From Azorinus chamasolen (taxonomy: Eukaryota > Mollusca > Bivalvia > Cardiida > Solecurtidae), in NCBI GenBank assembly GCA_963576725.1, contig OY755246.1, forward strand, positions 70,796,371 to 70,860,370: 64,000 nucleotides of DNA. Direction: 5' to 3'. The notes beneath the pieces are model-generated. The model saw only the letters and a program-made list of their open reading frames with translations, did not search any database and was not told the origin of the DNA. Positions 53,771 through 63,266 of this stretch are shown here, piece by piece; the first letter of the stretch is position 1; each line of letters opens with the position of its first letter. The position numbers and the translations under genes were made by a program.

Positions 53771-55445
53771 TTTTTATACGCCAACCTAATAAAGGTGGTC
53801 GTATATTGTCGTGGCCCTGTCCGTCCGTCCGTCCGTTCATTCGTTCGTTCGTTCGTTCGTCTGTCAACATTTTGCTTGTCCGCTGTTTTCTTGGAGTTAT
53901 GGCCCTTTTACTTAAAAAATAGTGCAAATACATGTAAATAGTTTGTCCGCTGTTTTCTGGGAAAACTATTTGACAGATATTAATGAAACTTCACACAAAT
54001 GTGTAATGCATCGAGATCTGAAGCTGAGTTGATTCTGAGGTTCATTTGATTTTTCATTTCAGAGTTATGGCCCTTGTCCTTAAAAAATATGCAAATTGCT
54101 TGTCTGCTGTTTTCTGGAAAAACTATTTGAGAGATATTAATGAAACTTCACACAAATGTTTAATGCATCAAGATCTGAAGCTGAGTCAATTCTAAGGTTC
54201 ATTTGATTTGTCGTTTCGGAGTTATGGCCCTTGTATTTAAAAAATAATGCAAATAGTTTGTCTGCCGTTTTCTGAGAAAACTATTTGATAGATATTAATG
54301 AAACTTCATACAAATGTTTAATGCATCAAGATCTGAAACTGAATTGATTCTGAGGATCATTTGATTTTTCTTTTCAGAGTAATGGCCCTTGTCCTTAAAC
54401 AATAATGCAAATACATGCAAATAGTTTGTCTGCTGTTTTATGGGAAAACTATTTGAGAGATATTAATGAAACTTCACAAAAATGTTTAATTCATCAAGAT
54501 CTGAAACTGAATTGATTCTGAGGATCATTTGATTTTTCTTTTCAGAGTTATGGCCCTTGTCCTTAAAAAATAATGCAAATACATGCAAATAGTTTGTCCG
54601 CTGTTTTCTGGGAAAACTATTTGAGAGATATTAATGAAACTTCACAAAAATGTTTAATGCATCAAGATCTGATGCTGAGTCGATTTTGAGGTTTATTTGA
54701 TATGTCGTTTCGGAGTTATGGCCCTTTTACTTAAAAAATAATGCAAATATATGCATATAGTTTTTCCGCTGTTTTCTAGCAAAACTGTTTGACAGATATT
54801 AATGAAACTTCATACACATGTTTAATGCATCAAGACCTGAAGCTAAGTCGATTCTGAGGATCATTTGATTTGTTGTTTCGGAGTTATGGCCCTTGCACTT
54901 AAAAAAATAATGCAAATCTATGCAAATATGAGGATGGCCATAACTTTTTCATTTGAAATGATATTTACTTCAATTTTTTTATATGGTTAGACCTTAATGT
55001 GAATTTTCACATATATTGCGGGGGTATTGATATGTCATTTTATTCTAAAGTTATGGTCCTTGAACTTTGTGAGTTCGTTGCTTTGTTTGTCTGTCAACTC
55101 TTAGTTTGTCTGTTTTCTGGGAAAACTATTAAAATGATATAAATGAAACGTAACACAAATGTTTTAAGCAACAAAATTTGAAGCTGAGTTTATTTTGAGG
55201 TTCATTCAGTTTGTCTTTACAGAGTTATGGCCGTTGCACTTTACACAAATCTGCAAAAATGAGGATTAGCTGTAACTTTTTTATTTAATAAGATATTCAC
55301 TTCATTTTTTTTAAAAATAGTATCACCTTAATATGGAAATCAAGATCTGAAGCACAGATTAGAAAATGTCAACACTTACAAGGCATGTTGAATCAGAGAA
55401 AGTTTGCAAGTGGGTGTATTATGTACCGTATGCGGTACTCTTGTT
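53771..55445 (+). repeat. Head-core-tail element, TATACGCCAACC family
   Basis: Head TTTTTATACGCCAACCTAAT / AAGGTGGTCGTATA, a (TCCG)n-(TTCG)n run. About seven core units of roughly 175 bp have TTTGTCCGCTGTTTTCTGGG, AAAACTATTTGAGAGATATT, AATGAAACTTCACACAAATG and GGAGTTATGGCCCTT. The tail is GGGTGTATTATGTACCGTAT...GTACTCTTGTT. The longest array of this kind here. Confidence 0.92.
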
Positions 55446-55721
55446 AGAAAGTATTTTGGCATAATATCTCCTCCAGTTATCATCTAGATGAAGCTAGATC
55501 TTCCTATCACTATAGAATTGCAGAAATTCAACAGGATTTGCAATGTTCAGTCAATGAGCAGTTTAGTATTGTTCTTGAAAGAATAACATATCACATTCTG
55601 TTCATATCGATTTGTCATACTTTTTACCAAATTTTATATCCCAAAAGAGTACAATTTGAAGGCATGTTATGTTTAGTCTGCCTACTTATGTCTTGATAGG
55701 TAACTTTAACTTGTCAATATC

Positions 55722-56460
55722 AAGGTGAGAGGCATATAGCCTTGTTCTTGTACGTCCTTCCGCCAGTCCGTACATACATCACACAAATTTTGTATGTCTT
55801 CTTATACACCAATTGGAGGATTTCCGTCAAACTTTCACAGATGAACAACTTTGATTTGAAGATACTCATAAAGAAGGGAATATTTGCTTCAGGTCTTTTT
55901 ACCAGAGTTATGGGACTTGGAAATTTTCTAAATTCTTTCTTAAAAAAAATCCTGTGTATAACATATTTACTCCTCATTCATCATTGGAAGAGATTATTTC
56001 AAACTTTCACAGATAAAGAATCTAGATGTGAAGAAGGACATAAAGAAAGGAATATTTGCTGCAACCAGTTTTAGCTCGTCTTTTTCGAAGAAATGTCGAG
56101 GTATTGTGTGATCACTGGGTGGTAGTGGCGGCGGTGTGCAAAAATCTTTAATGTAGCTCATTACTCGAAAAGTATAAGAGGCATCAACTTGAAACTTCAT
56201 AGGTTAGTAAAGGGGAAAGCCCCTACATAAGAACCATAACTCTTGATTTTCAAAATTTTGGACTTATTGCCCCTTTATTTTTTTCAATTTTCTTGACTAT
56301 ATAAGATGTTGTGTATCCAACTCCTCATACACCACTGGAAGCATTTGCTTCAGACTTTTGCAGATAAAGACACTTAATTTTATGATGGTTAGAAAGAAGA
56401 AAATTTTGCAATGATCATTCTGGCAAAGATACTGAACTCTATAACTTTTTCCCTTAAAAA
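55722..56460 (+). repeat. GAGGCATATAG repeat with nested AGCTCGTCT element
   Basis: GGTGAGAGGCATATAGCCTT, CGTCCTTCCGCCAGTCCG, then units with ACTCCTCATTCATCATTGGA, TCAAACTTTCACAGAT and GGAATATTTGC. From 56070 to about 56300 a copy of the AGCTCGTCTG family (TTTTAGCTCGTCTTTTTCGA) interrupts the array, which then resumes at TGTGTATCCAACTCCTCATA. Confidence 0.7.
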
Positions 56461-56699
56461 GCTTGTTTCACTTAGGGAGTGTATCACCAGAAAGGGAGCA
56501 TCAGTATCCTATGGAAACATTTCTAGTTATGCATGAAGCTTGCAGAGATTTGGATATGGCTTTGCTTTGTTTTGTTTGTAATATTTTAAATCAGATGTTA
56601 TTTAACTTGCTAGATGTTGGATGTTCTTGCTTTAATATCAGGATGTTTATTAAGCTACCTAATTAGGTGTTATTGCTAGACATTCTGTTTTAGATACAG

Positions 56700-57237
56700 G
56701 TGCTTTAAAGCTCTCCTGAGCTAAGGTTTGATGTGAGCCATTGTAACCGCTTATCGTCTGGTGTCCATCCATCTGCCATTTTGTTCAAACATCTTTGAAA
56801 CTGCTGGACGGAAATGGATGAAAATTGGCATGGATGTTCCTCGAATTATTAATGGTTTTAAACTTCCTCAAAATTATTACATAAATTATGACAGACAGAC
56901 CAAATGTTGCAGTGTAACGTGTCGGGGAAAATTTGAAGTTATATCAGGGGAAAGTGGCAACCCTGTTTAATGTTCTTGAAATGATGCTATGCTGACCCTC
57001 CAAAATTGTCAAGCCATTGTAATTCATCAAATATGAGGGCCATTTTAAGCTTGACTGTTTTTCGAAGAAACAAATATTGTTGTAACTCCGTCGTCCACAT
57101 TGTCATTGACAAATGGAAACTTTAATGTTAGCTGTCAACTCTTTACTATTCTGCAAATATTATGAAACACTTTTCACCATCTCTAGTGCTCAATCAAACA
57201 GATGAGCATTGGCACCTGCATGTGGTGCACTTGTTAT
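56700..57237 (+). repeat. AGCTCTCCTGAGCT head and degenerate AGCTCGTCTG copy
   Basis: AAAGCTCTCCTGAGCTAAGG is a hairpin head, followed by a CATCCATCTGCC run and GAAACTGCTGGACGGAAATG. From 57045 TTTTAAGCTTGACTGTTTTT CGAAG begins a diverged AGCTCGTCTG-type copy that ends CAGATGAGCATTGGCACC...GGTGCACTTGTT. Confidence 0.65.
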
Positions 57238-58536
57238 GTCTCCCCCCATATTTATATGGGGGAGACATATTGTTTTCGTGAGAGTTGTCTGTCTGTCCGT
57301 CTGTCTGTCTGTCTGTCCGTCACACTTTTTGTCCGGACGATAACTTCAATATGCCTGATGCCAGTTGATTGAAACTTCATATAATTATGTAAAGAGCATA
57401 ATGAGAGGAAGTGTCATGCACAAGGTCCATAACTCTGGCTTCACTAATATAGGAGTTATTGCCCCTTGTAAAAAAAATAACACTTTTTTGTCCGGACGAT
57501 AACTCCTCTATGGCTCATGCCATTGGATTGAAACTCCATATATGGAAAGATCATAACAAGAGGAAGTGTCATACACAAGGTCCATAACTCTGACTTCACT
57601 AATAATGGAGTTATTGCCCTTGTAAAAACATTTCACAATTTTTTGTCCGGACGATAACTCCTATATGGCTAATGTCATTGGATTGAAACTTCATATATGG
57701 AAAGATCATAACAAGAGGAAGTGTCATACACAAGGTCCATAACTCTGGCTTCACTAATAATGGAGTTATTGCCCTTGTAATGTTTTTTCATAATTTTTTG
57801 TCCGGATGATAACTCCTATATGGCTCATGCCATTGGATTGAAACTTCATACATGGAAAGATCATGATAAGAGAAAGTGTCATGCTTAAGGTCCATAACTC
57901 TTGTTTCACTAATATTGGAGTTATTGCCCTTTGTTAAAAAATCACAATTTTTTGTCCGGATGATAACTCCTATATGGCACATGCCATTGGATTGAAACTT
58001 CATACATGGAAAGATCATGATAAGAGAGTGTCATGCATAAGGTCCTTAACTCTGGCTTCAATAAATTGAGAGTTATTGCCCCTTGTACATTTGTTTAACG
58101 CTCTCTTGTCCGGATGATAACTCCTACATGGCTCTTGCCATCGTATTGAAACTTCATACATGGAAAGAGCATGATAAGAGAAAGTGTCATGAAAAAGGGC
58201 CATAACTCTGGCTTCAATACTTTTGGAGTTATTGCCCTTTGTTACATTTTTTGTCCGATCAATAACTCCTGTTCGACTGATGCTATTGGAATGACATTTC
58301 ATTTATGGAAAGGGCATGATGAAAGTAAGTGTTGTGCACAAGGGCCATAACTCTGGTGTCAATATTTTTAGAGTTATTAGCTGTTATCATTTTCTTCTTG
58401 AAAAATGTGGTGTGGAAAGCGCATAATGAGGGGAAGTATCAATCATCAAGTCCATAACATTTTTAGTGATTTCCCTTTACATATTGTTTTTATTAGAGGG
58501 GAGACATCCGTTTTTGTTTACAAAAACCTCTAGTTT
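57234..58536 (+). repeat. Head-core-tail element, GTCTCCCCCC family
   Basis: Head TTATGTCTCCCCCCATATTT / ATATGGGGGAGACATATTG and a (TCTG/TCCG)n run. About nine core units of roughly 118-120 bp have TTTTGTCCGGACGATAACTC, CATTGGATTGAAACTTCATA, GGTCCATAACTCTGGCTTCA and GGAGTTATTGCCC. The tail AGAGGGGAGACATCCGTTTT...AACCTCTAGTTT has the complement of the head. Confidence 0.93.
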
Positions 58537-58579
58537 AAATATGTAGAATAGGGCAATTTTGCCAATACTGTTTGAAATA

Positions 58580-60900
58580 TTCAAATTTTATTTATTTGAG
58601 CCCTTGATAGTATGCCCTATCTGCTTCCACACACATTTTACATCAATCTGCCCACTTTCCAAAGGCTGCATAGTACTTGTCTAGGTATTTTAAGACACTG
58701 GTAGACAGCACTTCTTATACCACAGTAGGAGTCAATGTGCAGTCCTTTCCTTTATCTGTGGAAACAACCAAATGTCACACGGAGACTGATCTGGGCTATT
58801 TGGTGTTCTTAAACATCAAGGCTTGATCCTTTCAAAAACTCGTGTGTCCTCGACGGATTTATATGCAGGTGCGTTATCATGCAGTAACTTAATGCCACGG
58901 TCCTCAGTTTTGATAGAAATCAACAACTTGTGTGAGAACGTTTTCTCTATTAAACTGCCCTGGCACATAACTGAACTGCTTTGGGAACTGGGAGTTAAAG
59001 AAAAGATTTTTTTAATCAAAGAAATTCTCATATTAAATCAGATATAAGGTCTTACTTTGGTGAGCAATAATAGGTCTTTCACCCTCAGAAGCAGTCCAAA
59101 CCATAATTCTAGGCTTGAGACTTTGGTTGTAAATATCTAAGTGATGTGGATCACAATTATTATACCTTTCGATTATTATGCCCTGCCAAAGGCAGAGGGA
59201 TTTTGTTTTGGGTTTGTCCATCCATCCGTCCTTCCTTCCGTCCTTCCCACCAGTTTCCGTCTGATGCCATATCTCTGTAACGAATTTACAGAATTCAATG
59301 AAACTCAACATGAATATTTGATATCACTGGGGCATCGTTCCCATGTATTACTTTTCCAGATCACTTGGGGCATTTAGGAGTTATTGATATGCAAAAATCA
59401 CATATTATGTTTTTCCGTCCAATGCCATATCTCTGTAATGGATTGACAGAATTCAATGAAACTCAACATGAGTATTTGTTATCTCTGAGGCATTGTTCCC
59501 ATGTGTATTACTTTTCCAGAACATTTGTGGCATTTAGTAGTTCTTGCCCTTTGATATATTTATTGCCCTTATCCCCTGCTGAGAGCAGAGGGATACTGTT
59601 TTGGGTTTTTCCATCCATGCAGAGGAATACTGTTTTGGGTTTGTGCATCCGTACTTTCATCCATCTTTGCGTCAGTCTTTCCATCCTTAAATTTGTCCGT
59701 TGGTCCATCTGATTTTTGTCTGTTGCTCTATCTCTATCACGGATTGACAGAATTCAATGTTTCTTTTGTACAGCTTTCATATTCAAGCAGTGTCAAGGTA
59801 AAATGGGCCTTATCATGATTCGAACAGTTCAGAAACAGATCAGTAACCGTGTCATCCATGCAACACCCAATCCAAATATGTAATGATTCACCATATCAGA
59901 ATAAACTGTATACAAACTACAACTAATACAAAAAGTAGTTAAGACTGGATCAGAAGCCGCAGCAACCGGTCTAGGTCTATACTTTTTATAATACAATAAG
60001 GCACTTTTGCCTTTGTTATGGCTCATTCCTTATCAAAACATGTACACTATTATAAATAAAGATTGCCGTAGAAAGCAGTAATTTGGCGCAATTAACATAA
60101 AGTTGGTCAAAATATTTGTTTACGGATTTGGTATGCTTCAAAGGCAAGTAAAACTTGAGCGATCCAGGGCTACTATAGCCCTTTTGTTTTAAATTGATTA
60201 TCTAAAGATTCCCTCCCCCCACCCCACCTACTCTTCCCCCCCCCCCACCCCAATTGTTTGCCATTTTACTAGGCAGGGGATACCAGTTCTATGAATGTGC
60301 TTGTTTGTGATGCCATTCTAACCATAGTTTTCTTCTGCTCATCAGTGAGCAAATGGAGTACCCTGCAGATGCAAACCTTCCGATGCCCAGGTCATTCCCA
60401 TAATATGTTAAAAATACTTGACAAATGAATGCCTGTTATGTCTGCTATCTCTTGCAATATATGTTGTGCATCTTCATCAATTAATCATTTCATGACAGCA
60501 ACATTCTTTTGGTCGAAACAGAAATCAACCTACCACCCCTAGGGTCATTTTCTGCTGACTCCCATCCTTCTCTAAAATGCTGCAACCATTTACAAATTGT
60601 GCTATACTTGACAGCATCCTTTCCATAAACTTTCTGCTAATCGGCATGGATTTCTGACAACGGACACCCAAGCTGTATTCAAGTTTCACAATAAACCGTC
60701 TGCTCAGATGCTTTTCCCTCTATATTGCAAGCTAAAATTTGCTCCAGTGTATAATACCATTTGTTGTAATATCTCCCAATGGCTTGCATGAGGATCATGT
60801 GCACCACTCAACTTGCCACCACTCAAACAGAGAATGTTTAAACTAGCTCAGTGTAATAAATTGGTGAATTTCATCATTGCGTAAAAAAGCAGGTGGGTTG
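58580..60900 (-). pseudogene. Second mariner transposase, minus strand, split and decayed
   Basis: Reading down the minus strand from about 60750: an N-terminal helix-turn-helix region, GKDAVKYSTICKWLQHFREG and SAENDPRGGRLISVST, then (frame changes) LIDEDAQHILQEIADITGI and LLTDEQKKTM by about 60320. A ~1-kb repeat (59175-60200) interrupts. The rest follows from 59140: PRIMVWTASEGERP, LLHDNAPAYKS (second catalytic Asp present), SPDQSPCDIWLFP (third Asp) and KCVWKQIGHTI. Several stops and frameshifts make it dead. It is unlike the copy at 12152. Confidence 0.85.
59175..60295 (+). repeat. TGCCAAAGGCA interspersed repeat, copy 2
   Basis: Head TGCCCTGCCAAAGGCAGAGG then GTTTTGGGTTTGTCCATCC. Core units have CCATATCTCTGTAACG. 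A second head (CCCCTGCTGAGAGCAGAGGG) is at 59572. The non-core tail ATGTAATGATTCACCATATC ... TCTAGGTCTATACTTTT ... TTAAATTGATTATCTAAAGA matches copy 1 at 36089 closely. It sits inside the decayed mariner. Confidence 0.85.
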
Positions 60901-60935
60901 GAGGAGGGAATCTTTAGATAATCAATTTAAAACAA
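60185..60935. repeat. ~30-bp inverted repeat pair, 700 bp apart
   Basis: GTTTTAAATTGATTATCTAA AGATTCCCTCC at 60185 is repeated in inverse at about 60905-60935. The next ~20 bp inward are also roughly inverted (CCCACCCCACCTACTC versus CAGGTGGGTTGGAGG). The enclosed part is the N-terminal half of the mariner copy, so these may be its termini or those of a later insertion. Confidence 0.8.
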
Positions 60936-61590
60936 ACAGACATGTTCTATGAACTTAAGAATTTGCCCTGATAACAAAGTTGATAGAAGTTCCATGTAGA
61001 AATGAATGTGGACATCTTCTGAATATATTCTGTAATGTGGCAAGAATGTCCCTTAGGTTAACTCTTCTATCCTGCCCATCCATTACATATTTTGTTCACA
61101 TATTAAAGGTAAACCAAAGAAATGTTATTTAATTCTTTTAATATTTTTTGCCATAAATGTCATATTCAACAAAAGATCATCTGCAGGCCCTCTCTGACTG
61201 AGTCAGTTTTCTAGTTCTTGTTATTATGGTTATAGTGAAACAAATTGTAATCTCTCTGGAACTGTCAGCTTGATGTCAGTATGATTTTGCAGGAGTGTTC
61301 ATAAATGACCCTTTGTTTACAGGTGCATTTTGATAGATATGTTCGCCTTGTTTGAAAATTCTGGCTATATTTTTAACGCTTTTTGCAGAAATGGCCTATT
61401 GTGCACAAAATATTTCTTAGCCTGTTGACAGTGTCAATTTTTGTTATTGTATGTATGCTGTGTATAATGATTAATTCATGTGTTGATTAAATATTAAATA
61501 GTACAATAAATGGAATTTAAAGTATAAATCTACAAGCTATACTAGTTGCCTCGAATCTGTGTGGATTCAGATTAGTTTATCAGTGTTTGA
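60936..61590. other. Intron with one repeat tail fragment
   Basis: The only recognised feature is CAGGCCCTCTCTGACTGAGT CAGTTTTCTAGTTC at 61185-61222, the tail of the repeat at 47881. The rest is unremarkable AT-rich sequence. Confidence 0.6.
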
Positions 61591-61594
61591 ACAG

Positions 61595-61800
61595 AACTGC
61601 CCTAATAATTCTAAGTATTTGTACAGACAAACTACTGCAAATAGTGCAAACCCAGATCAAACTGAACTTAAAGAGCATTTTGATTGAACTCTACACTATT
61701 TGCTACTATGTCAAACTAATATAAAAAGTGTGCCGAATGTAAATATTCAACTTTACATAACACTGGAGAGGGGAGCTTGGGTATCTGAATGTTTTAGGTT
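61595..61800. mobile_element. Palindrome variant, GCAAATAGTGCAAACCC type
   Basis: Arms GCAAATAGTGCAAACCCAGA and TTGAACTCTACACTATTTGC with AAAGAG near the apex, then TGGAGAGGGGAGCTTGGGTA TCTGAATG. The same order recurs at 62600-62790 (GGCAAATAGTATAGACCC; GGAGAGTGGAGGTTTGGTG). Confidence 0.65.
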
Positions 61801-61954
61801 AAACAGATAGTTAAAGTAGCCCAATGTCAATCTCCATAAGAATACTACTTTTGTGAACAGTTTTATTTATTTTAAGAATATGATGAGCAATATGGGGCAT
61901 CAGGGTTCTTTTGATTTATATTAAATTACAGAAATTGAAAACATTTAGAAACTT

Positions 61955-62108
61955 TGCATTAACTCTTTGAATGCTTAATATTGCAAAGTGGAATGGTCCA
62001 TCAATGATTAACTGTGGGGTCCATTCAGTTTTAAAAGCAGGAGTCCTCTGATCATGGTCTACTCTGTTTGCAAGTGCTGTTTGATTGGTTTCCCGCATTC
62101 AAAGGGTT
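61955..62108 (+). mobile_element. TTAA MITE variant (GAATGCTTAATATTG type)
   Basis: TTAACTCTTTGAATGCTTAA at the left, ATCATGGTCTACTCTGTTTG arm, CCCGCATTCAAAGGGTTA at the right. The left palindrome arm is reduced. Confidence 0.72.
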
Positions 62109-62295
62109 AGCGAACATGCATTTTATATTGATAAATGTTTGTTATATTGTTGATCTAACATTCATGAAATTACATAAACTTTACAGACAAACTCATGTAT
62201 GAGAAGTATACCGATAGTATGGTAGTGTTGATAACACCAGTAAATCTTGTTATTGAACTCAGGCATTTCAAAAAGCTTATGCTGTTTTTAATTAG

Positions 62296-62455
62296 GGTAA
62301 GTCAAGCATGAAGAAGGGACGTTCATCAAGTTTATACAGCAACAAGAGCAGCCTGAGCACTGGGTCGAGGTATCGTGATGGGCAGATCATTTCAACATCA
62401 CCAATTCCAGGCAGTCCAGAAGCCACAAAACTTTACCTGTTTGAAGGGCTTATTA
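62296..62455 (+). CDS. MADD: MADD exon p: start of conserved LYLFEGLI block
   Basis: 160 bases, phase 0 in and 1 out; acceptor TTAATTAG (ends 62295), donor GTATGT at 62456. It encodes GKSSMKKGRSSSLYSNKSSL, then STGSRYRDGQIISTSPIPGS and ATKLYLFEGLI. The start fits vertebrate FGKAHSLKPS and the end fits VYLYEGLLG, which begins the conserved C-terminal region. The next exon lies beyond the window. The upstream intron (12.2 kb) is the largest here. Confidence 0.92.
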
Positions 62456-62594
62456 GTATGTACTGATATTCTTAAAATGAGTTAATCATGGCAAAGGTAC
62501 TAAGCATTTAAAAAGGGATGAGGAAATGTTAGTATACAAAACTGTACAGTAATTGTGTACTATGATTCTAAACATTGGTACTACCCTATTTTTT

Positions 62595-62795
62595 TAACAG
62601 ACACACTTAGGCAAATAGTATAGACCCAGTTGATCTCCTGATGGAGAAGTTTGATCGGGATCTACACTATTTGCTACTATGAAAAATATGTCGGTCCAAC
62701 TTAAGATATCAGAATGGTGCCAAATTGACTTATTTTGGTTTACAAACCCTTGGAGAGTGGAGGTTTGGTGTCTGAATACTTTGGGTAGTTAGGTT
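62595..62795. mobile_element. Palindrome variant, second copy
   Basis: GGCAAATAGTATAGACCCAG, apex CTCCTGATGGAGAAG, GATCGGGATCTACACTATTT, then CCTTGGAGAGTGGAGGTTTG. Paired with 61595-61800, one on each side of exon p. Confidence 0.65.
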
Positions 62796-63266
62796 ACTGT
62801 CTGTTTCGTTTAAAGCTTAAGAAACATACAACCATTCTAATTAGTTTGGATCCTGATAAGCCACTGAGTCACTCACTATCTCATTTAGATCTAAACTTTG
62901 TGTGAGTGTTTTAACAAATTCATCCATTGTACGATGCTGAAATTGTAAAAAGTTTATACCAAACTGCTAGTTTACTTAGGCTTGTATCAAATAGTGTGGA
63001 ATGGCAGATATGACTAGGAAATGAGTGTTTACTCTAGAATGAAAATAGTCGTGTATAAACTTGCTGGATGTCTCACTTGGGAGCTACCATAGAACTGTCT
63101 TAGGAACAACAAGTGGCTCCTTTTCAATGCAGTTGATCACTGGAATTACTCATAAGAAATGGTATTAATGAATCCAGATATTCTATCAGCCAAAATCAAA
63201 CAGAAAACTGAAATGAGTTTAGGAACTATCTGGAAGTGGTCACTTGTACCAAAATACCTGTTAAAC

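Larger units (their letters stand above)
2709..62455 (+). other. MADD: MADD/DENN Rab3-GEF gene, internal part (16 exons)
   Basis: Sixteen exons on the + strand join in phase with GT-AG introns to give about 1,015 codons of a MADD orthologue. MADD (DENN/Rab3GEP; AEX-3 in nematodes) is a cytosolic, membrane-recruited exchange factor that loads GTP onto Rab3 and Rab27 for synaptic-vesicle and secretory traffic. In vertebrates it also binds TNFR1 through a C-terminal death domain. The family call rests on collinear conserved blocks: [82 protein letters not shown] and LYLFEGLI. The human protein is about 1,650 residues, so roughly 60% is here. The first (2709) and last (62455) exons are internal, so promoter, start, stop and poly(A) site lie outside. 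Introns range from about 270 bp to 12.2 kb. Confidence 0.93.

Noticed and set aside
57234..58536. Family of small receptor-like genes in tandem
   Set aside because: The repeated ~118-bp unit is a non-coding core with stops in every frame over its length and clear mobile-element ends.
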